From Bacillus amyloliquefaciens DSM 7 = ATCC 23350 (GTDB lineage: Bacteria > Bacillota > Bacilli > Bacillales > Bacillaceae): 64,000 nucleotides of DNA. The translations under genes and the position numbers were made by a program. The DNA is taken from contig NC_014551.1 of the NCBI RefSeq assembly GCF_000196735.1, forward strand, positions 3,343,001 to 3,407,000, written 5' to 3'. The notes below the pieces were generated by a model, which saw only the letters and a list, made by a program, of their open reading frames with translations, searched no databases and had not been told where the DNA came from. Shown here piece by piece: positions 17,037-24,848 of this stretch (within the stretch, counting starts at the first letter, position 1; each line of letters starts with the position of its first letter).

Positions 17037-17348
17037 ATGACGACATTAGACAAGCTTCTGGAACAAAAAGATGATCCCATGAGGAAAATGCTGCAGCGGC
17101 AGATGCTGAAAACCGCCATGACGCAGGCAGCGGGGACAAAACTGGAAACAGTGCGCCGAACGCTTCAGCCAAAATTCGATTTAAACACATTGAAAGATGA
17201 ATTAACTGAAGTTTATTCAGCCCTATTGAACAGCTTCGAAGGCAAGGCGCAAAAAGCTCTCGCACAGCGGATCAGTGAAAGTGCGCAGCTGATTGCCGGA
17301 GCTGAAAATAACAGAGACACATTCATTAACAGCTTCAAAACAAGGTAA
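17037..17348 (+). CDS. small helical protein, candidate targeting partner of the lipase
   Basis: A 103-residue, fully helical and charged protein without signal peptide or cysteine (MTTLDKLLEQKDDPMRKMLQ at the start, ending NRDTFINSFKTR). The ATG at 17037 is chosen because GGAG at 17024-17027 is 9 bases upstream; the ATG at 17028 abuts it. The gene is 12 bases behind the lipase stop and ends in a strong terminator, so it is co-transcribed. Size, composition and position fit the small alpha-helical partners of T7SS LXG/lipase substrates, but there is no recognisable WXG motif, and a chaperone role is an inference. Confidence 0.65.
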   Translation: MTTLDKLLEQKDDPMRKMLQRQMLKTAMTQAAGTKLETVRRTLQPKFDLNTLKDELTEVYSALLNSFEGKAQKALAQRISESAQLIAGAENNRDTFINSFKTR

Positions 17349-17351
17349 ACA

Positions 17352-17390
17352 AAAAAACCTCACAGATTGATTCATCTGCGAGGTTTTTAA
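17352..17390. terminator. bidirectional terminator at the island/tRNA boundary
   Basis: AAAAACCTC-A-CAGAT, loop, ATCTG-C-GAGGTTTTT serves both the helical partner gene on the plus strand and the tRNA on the minus strand. Confidence 0.85.
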
Positions 17391-17396
17391 CTGTTA

Positions 17397-17472
17397 CGCG
17401 CTCGGAGGGATTCGAACCCCCGACAGACGTGGTACCGGAAACCACCGCTCTATCCAACTGAGCTACGAGCGC
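17397..17472 (-). tRNA. tRNA-Arg (anticodon CCG)
   Basis: The minus strand folds as a cloverleaf: acceptor GCGCTCG/CGAGCGC, D-arm CTCAGTTGGATAGAG, anticodon stem GTGGT/ACCAC with loop TTCCGGT (anticodon CCG, reading CGG), and T-arm GGGGGTTCGAATCCC. The CCA end is not encoded. A TATAAT box lies about 27 bases upstream (17499-17504). It borders the toxin-like island. Confidence 0.95.
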
Positions 17473-17567
17473 ACGTTATTTCAATCAGATACCTTTATAT
17501 TATAATAAAGAAACGTGCAGAAAGCAATACTTTTTCAATGAAACGTGATTTACGGCGTATCGTGACA

Positions 17568-17599
17568 GGATTATGCAGCGTTCTCATGCAGCATAATCC
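17568..17599. repeat. inverted repeat between tRNA-Arg and the GH32 gene
   Basis: GGATTATGCAGC (17568-17579) and GCAGCATAATCC (17588-17599) are inverted copies with one mismatch around an 8-base loop. There is no T-run, so it is not a standard terminator. Function unknown. Confidence 0.5.
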
Positions 17600-17658
17600 C
17601 GCATCATATAACGGCTATTGGTTTGCGAGCAGACACGCCGCCGAAACGCTGCAATGTT

Positions 17659-19137
17659 TCAGCTTTTTTTCCAAATGTCTTTTAACGTCCAATAGGTGAA
17701 TTCCTCAACCTTTACAGCGCCTTTCTCAGAAAACAGCTCAAGCCCCAATCTGCCCTCTTTCGGATAGATACGGCTTGTCATCGTTGCTTCTCCATGATTG
17801 GCGAATACTTCAATCGAAGACCTGTCAATAAATATTCGCAGCGCCAGCTTGCCGCTTGCATCCATCCGCACTCTTCTCACACCGTCTTTCGCTTTCCCCA
17901 TCTTGGTGCAATCAAGTGTCAATTTTTTATCCGTTAGATTGTACTTAAGCACAAGTTCCTCTTCATCAAGGCCGCGAATTTTAATACCTGCCGTTTCGGC
18001 ATCGCAATCGTTTACATCATACACGACTTGGACTTCCAGCAGCTCTTCGGATGTCTTTGCCAAGTAACTGCCTGAAACGGACCGGCCGGCACATTCCCGA
18101 TATTTCATTTTTCGCAGCTGCTTGGTTTCTTCCACGGGATTCATCAAAAGTTTATGATCATCACGCAATGTCAGTTCCCGCGGCAGTGTCAAAGCACCGC
18201 ACCATCCGTCCGCTTTTGTCGGCATCTCGGATTCCCACATATCCATCCAGCCGACGGCAATTCTGCGTCCTTTATCATCCAGTAATGTTTGAACGGCGTA
18301 AAAGTCATGGCCGTGATCCAGTTCTTTAAAAGCGCCGTGTGTAAATTTATTTGTTTCATCATTATAGTCACCAATTAAATAACCGGTTTGATGTAAATTT
18401 TTATAGGAATCACCGTCGGCTTCAATACCCTGTGGCGAAATTAGCAGGACATGTTTGCCGCCTAATTCAAAGAAATCAGGACATTCCCACATATAGCCGA
18501 GATGACCGTCACTTTGGGCGAGAACACCTGCGTATTCCCAATTACGCAAATCAGATGAACGGTATAAAATGACCCGCCCGACGTTTTCTTTTGTGGAATT
18601 GCCGACTACCATATACCAGTCTCCGCGATGCTTCCACACTTTCGGGTCGCGAAAATGGCGGGAGCTGTCTTCCGGCGGTTCCGCAATAACAGGGTTATCT
18701 TGAAGCTTTTCAAACACTGCACCATCTTGGCTGACAGCGATATTTTGAGTTTGATAGAAAAGGTCTTTCTCGGGGTCAATCATGTTATGCCCGGTATAGA
18801 TTAAGACAAGTCTTCCACGATCATCGACCGCGCTTCCCGAAAAACAGCCGCTTTGATCAAATGCGTCGCCCGGCGCTAAGGCAATCGGCAAGTGCTCCCA
18901 ATGAATGAGGTCTTTACTCTTTACATGCCCCCAATGCATCGGCCCCCAGTTCTCATCAAACGGATGATGCTGAAAAAAAACGTGGTATTCTCCCTTAAAC
19001 TGAATAAGTCCGTTCGGATCATTGATCCAATTCGCCCGGGGCATAATATGGTACCCCAGCCGATATCTTTGTTTCACTTTACCCTCGGCTTTCTTCAAGG
19101 CTTCTTCCGCCTGCTGAATTCTATCCATTTGCGACAT
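17659..19137 (-). CDS. GH32 sucrose-6-phosphate hydrolase / beta-fructofuranosidase
   Basis: A 492-residue cytoplasmic glycoside hydrolase of family 32. The nucleophile motif WINDPNG gives Asp40, FRDPKV is the transition-state stabiliser block, and WECPD carries the acid/base glutamate; a C-terminal beta-sandwich with RIFIDRSSIEVFANHGE completes the family layout. It splits sucrose, sucrose-6-phosphate or short fructosides. Because its operon partner is an H+ symporter and not a PTS enzyme, unphosphorylated sugar is the likelier substrate. There is no signal peptide. It starts 5 bases after the transporter stop, so both form one LacI-controlled operon. Confidence 0.88.
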   Translation of the reverse strand: MSQMDRIQQAEEALKKAEGKVKQRYRLGYHIMPRANWINDPNGLIQFKGEYHVFFQHHPFDENWGPMHWGHVKSKDLIHWEHLPIALAPGDAFDQSGCFSGSAVDDRGRLVLIYTGHNMIDPEKDLFYQTQNIAVSQDGAVFEKLQDNPVIAEPPEDSSRHFRDPKVWKHRGDWYMVVGNSTKENVGRVILYRSSDLRNWEYAGVLAQSDGHLGYMWECPDFFELGGKHVLLISPQGIEADGDSYKNLHQTGYLIGDYNDETNKFTHGAFKELDHGHDFYAVQTLLDDKGRRIAVGWMDMWESEMPTKADGWCGALTLPRELTLRDDHKLLMNPVEETKQLRKMKYRECAGRSVSGSYLAKTSEELLEVQVVYDVNDCDAETAGIKIRGLDEEELVLKYNLTDKKLTLDCTKMGKAKDGVRRVRMDASGKLALRIFIDRSSIEVFANHGEATMTSRIYPKEGRLGLELFSEKGAVKVEEFTYWTLKDIWKKS

Positions 19138-19142
19138 CCTCT

Positions 19143-20375
19143 CTATCCGATTTTTTGTAAATGCTGCACGCGCCTGCTGTTTTGTTTCGGGCCCAATAAA
19201 GTAAATATGGAGATGACGGTAAAACCAAAGACGACGATTCCCATGATGAGATAGGTTTGCCGGAACCCCGCACTGTCATATAATCCTCCCGCCAGCGGCG
19301 ACAGAATCGACGCGCCTGCCTGAGATGCGAATTGGAAACCGACGAGATAAAGGACGGACGACAGACGCGTATCAAAATTGGCCGCCAAATATTTAAAAAC
19401 GGCGATCAGCATAATCGGCAGTTCCAGTGCGTGGATGAGTTTCATTGATGAAATTCCTACTGGCTCAACTGCAATTCCGGACCCGACGATGCGGAAAGCC
19501 ATTAAAAACCCCGCTAAAATCAAACTGTTTTTCGCTCCGAACTTATTGACGATAAAAGGCGCAAGAAACATCATGCCGGCCTCCAAAAATACCTGGAACG
19601 AATTAAGATAGCCGAATACTTGGTTGCCTATCGCCACTGAAGGAAATAAAGACGCATAGTAGATCGGGAACTGCTGATCATATACGCCGTAAATGCAGGT
19701 CACGCCGATAATGTACATCATAAAAAACCAAAAATCCTTTATTAAAAAGAGACGACCCACATCTTTTAACCGGACCGAATCCGCTCTGTTTTTCTCATGG
19801 TCGGTCATTTCGATTTTCACAGACATGATAATGGCCGTTAAAATGACGGCTGATACAGACGCAATCCAGAAGTTGATATTGGGATTGATATTGAAAAGCT
19901 GCCCTGCAAAAAATGCAGCGGCCGCCCAGCCCAGCGAGCCCCACATTCTTGATTTTCCATACTCGAATTGATATTTCCGGCTGACCTTTTCAATGTAAGT
20001 TTCAATCGCGCCTATCCCCGCTAAAAAAGCGGCACCCAAATACAAGCCTCCGACAGCCGCGCCAAGGAAGACGTTGTACTGCAGGAGCGGTCCATAGATG
20101 AAAATATAAAACGGACCTGTAAATAGGAGAAGAAAGCTGATCATAAACAATATCTTTTTCTTCAGCCCCAATTTGTCAGAGATAAAACCGTAAAGAGGCT
20201 GCATGCACAGGGCAAATACGGCATTTACAGAAAAGATAATGCCTGTCGCTGATCCGTTTAAATTGATTTCTTGCCCTAACCAAATCGCAAATAAAGAATA
20301 GCTGGAAGACCAAGTAAAAAAGAAAAAGAAAAAATAAGCACTCAGTTGCCAATACAGACTTTTTGCGCTTTTCAT
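19143..20375 (-). CDS. oligosaccharide:H+ symporter, LacY/CscB type MFS
   Basis: A 410-residue membrane protein with 12 predicted helices. The start YWQLSAYFFFFFFTWSSSYS and the LYGFISDKLGLKKKILF loop are typical of the oligosaccharide:H+ symporter branch (LacY, CscB, RafB). Next to a GH32 hydrolase it most likely imports sucrose or a fructo-oligosaccharide unmodified. ATG 20375 is chosen for AAAGGAG at 8-base spacing; GTG at 20381 is an alternative. It is the first gene of the operon, with its promoter at 20570-20598 overlapped by LacI-type operators. Confidence 0.85.
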   Translation of the reverse strand: MKSAKSLYWQLSAYFFFFFFTWSSSYSLFAIWLGQEINLNGSATGIIFSVNAVFALCMQPLYGFISDKLGLKKKILFMISFLLLFTGPFYIFIYGPLLQYNVFLGAAVGGLYLGAAFLAGIGAIETYIEKVSRKYQFEYGKSRMWGSLGWAAAAFFAGQLFNINPNINFWIASVSAVILTAIIMSVKIEMTDHEKNRADSVRLKDVGRLFLIKDFWFFMMYIIGVTCIYGVYDQQFPIYYASLFPSVAIGNQVFGYLNSFQVFLEAGMMFLAPFIVNKFGAKNSLILAGFLMAFRIVGSGIAVEPVGISSMKLIHALELPIMLIAVFKYLAANFDTRLSSVLYLVGFQFASQAGASILSPLAGGLYDSAGFRQTYLIMGIVVFGFTVISIFTLLGPKQNSRRVQHLQKIG

Positions 20376-20484
20376 GTTCACCGCTCCTTTGATCGGACAT
20401 GGATATTTCTTAATCTCCGTTCCCGAACTGCTTGCTGAGCCACGTACTTCCTACTTCTTTTTCAGCAGATTCATGCGAGTGTTT

Positions 20485-20498
20485 GGTAAGCGCTTTCT
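20485..20498. promoter_or_regulatory. cre-like site (CcpA) in the symporter leader
   Basis: GGTAAGCGCTTTCT matches the catabolite-responsive element core (TGNAARCGNWWWCA) with two mismatches at the ends. It sits about 70 bases downstream of the symporter promoter, a position suited to a CcpA roadblock. Confidence 0.5.
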
Positions 20499-20569
20499 TT
20501 TTTGCCGCTGTTCGCCCCTTTCACTTTTGCGGCAGCAATATCCTTTTTTGTAAAGCACTTTCAAAAAGA

Positions 20570-20619
20570 ATTGTATGTCAACCGGTTTCATATGTCAATC
20601 GGTTGACATATATTTTTCT
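20570..20619. promoter_or_regulatory. divergent promoters with two LacI-type operators
   Basis: A 20-bp palindrome TATGTCAATCGGTTGACATA (20591-20610) and an imperfect copy TATGTCAACCGGTTTCATA (20574-20592) overlap each other by two bases. Leftward promoter: TTGACA (20593-20598), 17-base spacer, TACAAT (20570-20575). A rightward TTGACA (20603-20608) is available for the LacI gene. The operators cover both -35 boxes, implying repression of the operon and autoregulation. Confidence 0.8.
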
Positions 20620-20750
20620 GATTATTAAAACTAATCCTGCTCACATGAAAACAGACACATGGAGTTTCCTTGCACATGTCAGCCCGATTCTCTAAAATAA
20701 GTGCGTGACGAGAATTGTAAGCCATTTCAGTAAAGCAGGAGGGCAAGGGA

Positions 20751-21725
20751 ATGAAGCCTAACATTCATGATGTTGCAAAAATAGCGGGAGTTTCCTCTAC
20801 AACCGTTTCGCGGGTATTAAATAACCGCGGCTATATCAGCGAAAAAACAAAAGAAAAAGTGTACAGGGCGATGGAAGAAATCAATTACTTTCCAAACGAT
20901 CTGGCCCGCTCCTTATTCCGAAAACGAACCAATTTAATAGGGCTTATCATTCCGAACTCCAGCAACCCGTTTTTCGGCGAACTCGCCTTTCATATTGAAA
21001 GCATTTGTACGTCCATGGGCTACAAACTGCTGCTTTGCAACAGTTTACATCGGAAAGACAAAGAAGAAAAATATTTGGAAATGCTGATTAGAAACCAAGT
21101 GGACGGCGTCATCGCCGTGACTTATAACCGGGGAATTCTCAATTACCACAAGCAAAATCTGCCGATTGTCGCCATTGACCATTACTTATCGGACTCGATT
21201 CCCGTCGTCGGCTCAGACAATTATGACGGCGGAAAAAAAGCGGCGGAACTGCTGATCGAAAAAGAGTGCCGGCACATCGTCCATATCAACGGTCCGATTG
21301 AACTCACTACACCGGCAAACCTCAGAAGAAAAGCATACGAAGATGTCATGCATAAACACGGACGGCAGCCCATTACATACGAAGTGCCCTTTTATCAAGA
21401 TTACCATGACATCATTTCAACATTATTTGATGAACAGCCTGACACCGATGGAATTTTTTCCAGCGATGATATCATGGCAGCCGCAGTTATGACCGAGGCT
21501 AAAAAACGGGGAAAAGACATCCCCAATCAATTAAAAGTGATCGGTTATGACGGCACCGAGACCGTTCAATCAATTCTGCCGGAATTGACAACCATCCAGC
21601 AGCCGATCGAATTGATTTCCAAAACAGCCATCGAGATTTTAGCTAAAGAAATTGAAGGCGAATTTGATGATATTCCGCCGGAAACGTATTTGCCGGTACG
21701 GCTTTTGGAAGGACGGACAACTTAA
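20751..21725 (+). CDS. LacI-family repressor of the sucrose/fructoside operon
   Basis: A 324-residue LacI/GalR regulator. The N-terminal helix-turn-helix and hinge read IHDVAKIAGVSSTTVSRVLN, with the NDLARSL hinge helix near residue 50. A periplasmic-binding-protein-like sugar domain follows (LIGLIIPNSSNPFFGELAFH to the end). It is transcribed away from the symporter/GH32 pair, and the region between them holds the palindromic operators it most likely binds. The inducer is probably the sugar or phosphosugar handled by the operon. This sucrose locus occupies the position next to clpP where B. subtilis, from memory, has its maltodextrin genes. Confidence 0.88.
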   Translation: MKPNIHDVAKIAGVSSTTVSRVLNNRGYISEKTKEKVYRAMEEINYFPNDLARSLFRKRTNLIGLIIPNSSNPFFGELAFHIESICTSMGYKLLLCNSLHRKDKEEKYLEMLIRNQVDGVIAVTYNRGILNYHKQNLPIVAIDHYLSDSIPVVGSDNYDGGKKAAELLIEKECRHIVHINGPIELTTPANLRRKAYEDVMHKHGRQPITYEVPFYQDYHDIISTLFDEQPDTDGIFSSDDIMAAAVMTEAKKRGKDIPNQLKVIGYDGTETVQSILPELTTIQQPIELISKTAIEILAKEIEGEFDDIPPETYLPVRLLEGRTT

Positions 21726-21753
21726 TCAGGTGCGGTGCTGACGCGTCTGCGGT

Positions 21754-21840
21754 CTATTTCGAATGCCCCGGCCATATAATTTTCTCAAGCTCCGGGGGCG
21801 CGGTATAGGGCAGCTCGGCATACAGCAGCCTATTGACCAT
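21754..21840 (-). other. possible 28-codon ORF or gene remnant
   Basis: Upstream of clpP the minus strand encodes MVNRLLYAELPYTAPPELEK and IIWPGHSK to a stop, looking protein-like in composition. The ribosome site is weak (GGAAG). It could be a remnant of a gene lost when the neighbouring sugar locus was exchanged. The rest of the 21,726-21,865 gap shows nothing clear. Confidence 0.25.
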
Positions 21841-21865
21841 TGATCACTTCCATTTTCACTTTGCT

Positions 21866-21891
21866 GTTTGAACTTTTTGTTTTCTGGGAAA
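21866..21891 (+). promoter_or_regulatory. SigB-type promoter of clpP
   Basis: GTTTGA (21866-21871), 14-base spacer, GGGAAA (21886-21891) fits the general-stress sigma-B consensus and lies upstream of the clpP SigA promoter, as in B. subtilis. Confidence 0.65.
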
Positions 21892-21934
21892 AATGGTTTT
21901 AGAAGAAAAGGTTGGCATTTTGGTCAGCGTTTTG

Positions 21935-21964
21935 TTTGACCTTTATTGACCAAAAATGTATCAT
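21935..21964 (+). promoter_or_regulatory. clpP SigA promoter overlapped by a CtsR operator
   Basis: TTTGACCTTTATTGACC (21935-21951) is, on the other strand, the CtsR heptad direct repeat GGTCAAT-AAA-GGTCAAA. It overlaps -35 TTGACC (21936-21941) of a promoter with 17-base spacer and -10 TATCAT (21959-21964). Confidence 0.85.
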
Positions 21965-22003
21965 GTAAATACATACTTACCTAAAAGGTGAAGGAGGAGC
22001 ATT

Positions 22004-22600
22004 ATGAATTTAATACCTACAGTCATTGAACAAACGAACCGCGGAGAAAGAGCTTATGACATTTACTCCCGTCTTTTGAAGGACCGTATTATCATGCTTG
22101 GATCTGCGATTGATGACAACGTTGCAAACTCCATCGTGTCACAGCTTTTATTCCTTGAAGCGGAAGACCCTGAAAAAGATATTTCCATTTACATTAACAG
22201 CCCTGGCGGATCAATCACTGCCGGTATGGCAATCTATGATACAATGCAGTTCATTAAACCGAAAGTATCCACGATCTGCATCGGTATGGCCGCTTCTATG
22301 GGAGCATTCTTACTTGCTGCCGGAGAAAAAGGCAAACGTTACGCGCTTCCTAACAGTGAAGTCATGATTCACCAGCCGCTTGGCGGAGCGCAAGGACAGG
22401 CGACTGAAATTGAAATCGCTGCTAAACGCATTCTCTTGCTTCGCGATAAATTAAACAAAGTGCTTGCTGAACGTACCGGCCAGCCGCTTGAAGTGATCGA
22501 GCGCGACACGGACCGCGACAACTTCAAATCAGCTGATGAAGCTTTAGAATACGGCTTAATCGATAAAGTGCTGACACGCAATACGGAAGACCAGAAGTAA
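22004..22600 (+). CDS. clpP: ClpP, ATP-dependent Clp protease proteolytic subunit
   Basis: A 198-residue serine protease of the S14 family. The catalytic Ser lies in [14 protein letters not shown], His in [12 protein letters not shown], and Asp in the ERDTDRDNF region. It forms tetradecamers that degrade substrates delivered by ClpX, ClpC or ClpE, controlling competence, sporulation and stress responses. The start follows AAGGAGGAG. Transcription is controlled by heat through CtsR and by SigB. A strong terminator follows the stop. Confidence 0.97.
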   Translation: MNLIPTVIEQTNRGERAYDIYSRLLKDRIIMLGSAIDDNVANSIVSQLLFLEAEDPEKDISIYINSPGGSITAGMAIYDTMQFIKPKVSTICIGMAASMGAFLLAAGEKGKRYALPNSEVMIHQPLGGAQGQATEIEIAAKRILLLRDKLNKVLAERTGQPLEVIERDTDRDNFKSADEALEYGLIDKVLTRNTEDQK

Positions 22601-22607
22601 TATCCCG

Positions 22608-22644
22608 CCTGCAAGAGAGACTCAACCTCTTGCAGGTTTTTTTT
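22608..22644 (+). terminator. clpP terminator
   Basis: CCTGCAAGAG, loop, CTCTTGCAGG followed by eight T residues; it abuts the 3' end of the convergent LysR gene. Confidence 0.9.
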
Positions 22645-23503
22645 ATGCTTTCTCTTCATTCAAAAAAGTAATGAATGCTTTTACGACAGACAATTCTAAC
22701 ACTGAAGAATCATACATGAGCCACGTATCGCGTATCACAGGCTCGTTATTTTTATAGGAAAGCGCCAAGGTGTATAATTCATCAGAAGGCTGAAGACAGA
22801 TTTCCGGCACAACAGAATAACCGAGGCCGTTTTTCACCATCTCTTTACAGGTTTCCTGCCTGTCTACCTCCATTGCAATGAAAGGCGGCTCGGAAAATTG
22901 ATTATTCCACCATTTTTGAATCAAACTTTTCAAAGAAGCATCTGTTTGATAATAAATCATCGGCAATTTGGGAAGGTCCTCACTGTTGATTTCAGTTTTC
23001 GAAATAAGGTACAGCCTCTCTTCATTTAACAGTTGTTTTTCCCCTTGCCAATCATAATTTCCCCTCATAATCCCAAGGTGTACACCGGAATGATGAAGCA
23101 GATCCATAACCTTTGCACTCCATCCCGTATTGACGTGGAATTGAACAGACGGATACTGATCAGAAAACCGTTTCAGAATCGCCGGGAGCTTATACTGAGC
23201 AAAATTGCTCGAGACTCCTAATCTGAGAACCCCGCTGACTTCATGGCTCATATTGAGGATATCATCCTTCATTTTTCTGAATTCCCGCAGCATCTCTTTC
23301 GCATATTCAACGAGATATTCACCTTCTGAAGTGAATTCCATCCCTTTTTTTCTTTTATAAAAAAGGCGCACTCCGAATTGCGCTTCCAAGTTTTTGAGAC
23401 GATAACTTAACGCCGGCTGCGTCATATATAACCGCTCTGCTGCCTTTGTCATATTTTTTTCTTCGAATAATGTTATGAGTACAACCCAATCCTTTTCATC
23501 CAT
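22643..23503 (-). CDS. LysR-family transcriptional regulator
   Basis: A 286-residue LysR regulator with the winged HTH in residues 1-60 (ERLYMTQPALSYRLKNLEAQ) and a substrate-binding effector domain from about residue 88. ATG 23503 is chosen for the GAGGGG site 7 bases upstream. It is divergent from a PrpF-like isomerase and an MFS transporter, the usual arrangement in which the regulator activates the neighbouring catabolic genes in response to their substrate, probably a small unsaturated polycarboxylate. The 171-base intergenic region has an inverted repeat suitable as its site. Confidence 0.85.
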   Translation of the reverse strand: MDEKDWVVLITLFEEKNMTKAAERLYMTQPALSYRLKNLEAQFGVRLFYKRKKGMEFTSEGEYLVEYAKEMLREFRKMKDDILNMSHEVSGVLRLGVSSNFAQYKLPAILKRFSDQYPSVQFHVNTGWSAKVMDLLHHSGVHLGIMRGNYDWQGEKQLLNEERLYLISKTEINSEDLPKLPMIYYQTDASLKSLIQKWWNNQFSEPPFIAMEVDRQETCKEMVKNGLGYSVVPEICLQPSDELYTLALSYKNNEPVIRDTWLMYDSSVLELSVVKAFITFLNEEKA

Positions 23504-23548
23504 ATGAAATCCCCTCAAATATTTTTCTGCTATAGAATTTTCTCCTAT

Positions 23549-23575
23549 TATAAAAGTTTTTTATTCAACTTTATA
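23549..23575. promoter_or_regulatory. inverted repeat, candidate LysR site
   Basis: TATAAAAGTT, 8 bases, AACTTTATA between the divergent LysR and PrpF-like genes; LysR proteins commonly bind such AT-rich interrupted dyads. Confidence 0.5.
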
Positions 23576-23674
23576 AAAATTATATGTTTTACTTATAATC
23601 CTCATTTATCATACGATATTTCCCAAGGGACCGGTACCTTTTTTCCACACAAAATGATGTAAGGATGAGACAGC

Positions 23675-24805
23675 ATGGAAAAAGTTCCTGTAACCGTCAT
23701 GAGAGGCGGCACCAGCAAAGGCGTTTTTATTCATCAAAAAGACATGCCAAACGATACAAACCTATGGAGTGATTTTCTTTTAGACATTATGGGGAGCCCT
23801 GACGAGAGACAAATTGACGGTCTCGGCGGCGGCCATTCTCTCACAAGCAAGGCAGCCATTATTAATAAATCCGCCAGAAAGGACGCAGATGTTGAGTATA
23901 CGTTTGCTCAGGTCAGCTTGACTGACAAATTTACCGACTTCAAAGGCAATTGCGGAAATATTTCTTCTGCCGTAGGCCCTTATGCTATTGAGCAAGGGCT
24001 CGTTCAAGCGAAAGAGCCAGTTACAAAAGTCAGAATTTTAAACACAAACACACAAAAAGTGTTCATAGCAGAAGTTGAAGTCAAGAATGGAACATTTCAT
24101 TACCAGGGGAACTGCTCGATTCCGGGGGTTCCGGGCACAGCTTCTCCTATTTATCTTTCATTTCACCAGGCTGAAGGAGCGGTGACCGGAAAGCTGTTTC
24201 CGACTGGTCAGCCTATTGATGTTCTCGATACACCGTATGGAAATATCGCGGTATCGATTATCGATTACGCCAATCCGCTTGTCTTTGTAAAAGCAGAGGA
24301 CGCGGGGCTTACCGGCATAGAACTTCCGGACGAATATACACCGGATATACTTGAAAAACTTGAAGTGATCCGATCGATTGCAGCAGAGAAATGCAGATTC
24401 GCTTCAAGACATGAGGCTGCGGCAAAATCACCCGCCGTGCCAAAACTAACTTTAATCTCATCTCCAGCGGATTATATTGATACAAAAGGGATAAAGAGAC
24501 ATGCTCAAGAGATGGACCTTGTCATTCGTATGATGTCCATGCAAAAACCGCATCAAGCTTTAGCCATTACAGGGGCGGTATGTACGACCGCCGGCATGCT
24601 ATTGCAAGATACATTATTATCTGAATTTTCATTCTCCGGCAAAACGATCCGCTTAGGGCATCCAAGCGGCATTTTAAAAACCGAAGCAGTTGCTGATCCG
24701 GCTGGAACAACGATTAAAGTAGTACGCACAGCAAGAAAAATCTCTGAAGGCTATGTGTTTACAAAGCAAAGTTACAACATGAATACGCTGAATCACATTG
24801 GTTAA
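23675..24805 (+). CDS. PrpF-family isomerase (methylaconitate/oxalomesaconate type)
   Basis: A 376-residue PrpF protein, a diaminopimelate-epimerase-like two-domain fold. The family start VPVTVMRGGTSKGVFIH, the GGHSLTSKAAI loop, and GNCGNISSAVGPYAIEQG are clear. Relatives move double bonds in trans-aconitate, 3-methylitaconate or 4-oxalomesaconate, substrates of propionate or aromatic-acid catabolism. No methylcitrate-cycle or gallate genes are nearby, so the true substrate is open. The MFS gene 43 bases downstream probably imports it. The cluster looks like a transferable catabolic module. Confidence 0.82.
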   Translation: MEKVPVTVMRGGTSKGVFIHQKDMPNDTNLWSDFLLDIMGSPDERQIDGLGGGHSLTSKAAIINKSARKDADVEYTFAQVSLTDKFTDFKGNCGNISSAVGPYAIEQGLVQAKEPVTKVRILNTNTQKVFIAEVEVKNGTFHYQGNCSIPGVPGTASPIYLSFHQAEGAVTGKLFPTGQPIDVLDTPYGNIAVSIIDYANPLVFVKAEDAGLTGIELPDEYTPDILEKLEVIRSIAAEKCRFASRHEAAAKSPAVPKLTLISSPADYIDTKGIKRHAQEMDLVIRMMSMQKPHQALAITGAVCTTAGMLLQDTLLSEFSFSGKTIRLGHPSGILKTEAVADPAGTTIKVVRTARKISEGYVFTKQSYNMNTLNHIG

Positions 24806-24848
24806 TACAAGCCTTCAGACAAGTCAAAGATAAACGGAGGAATACGAG

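Noticed and set aside
17397..17472. Prophage or integrative element at the tRNA
   Set aside because: No integrase, phage structural gene or duplicated attachment sequence is visible; only a weak positional hint remains.
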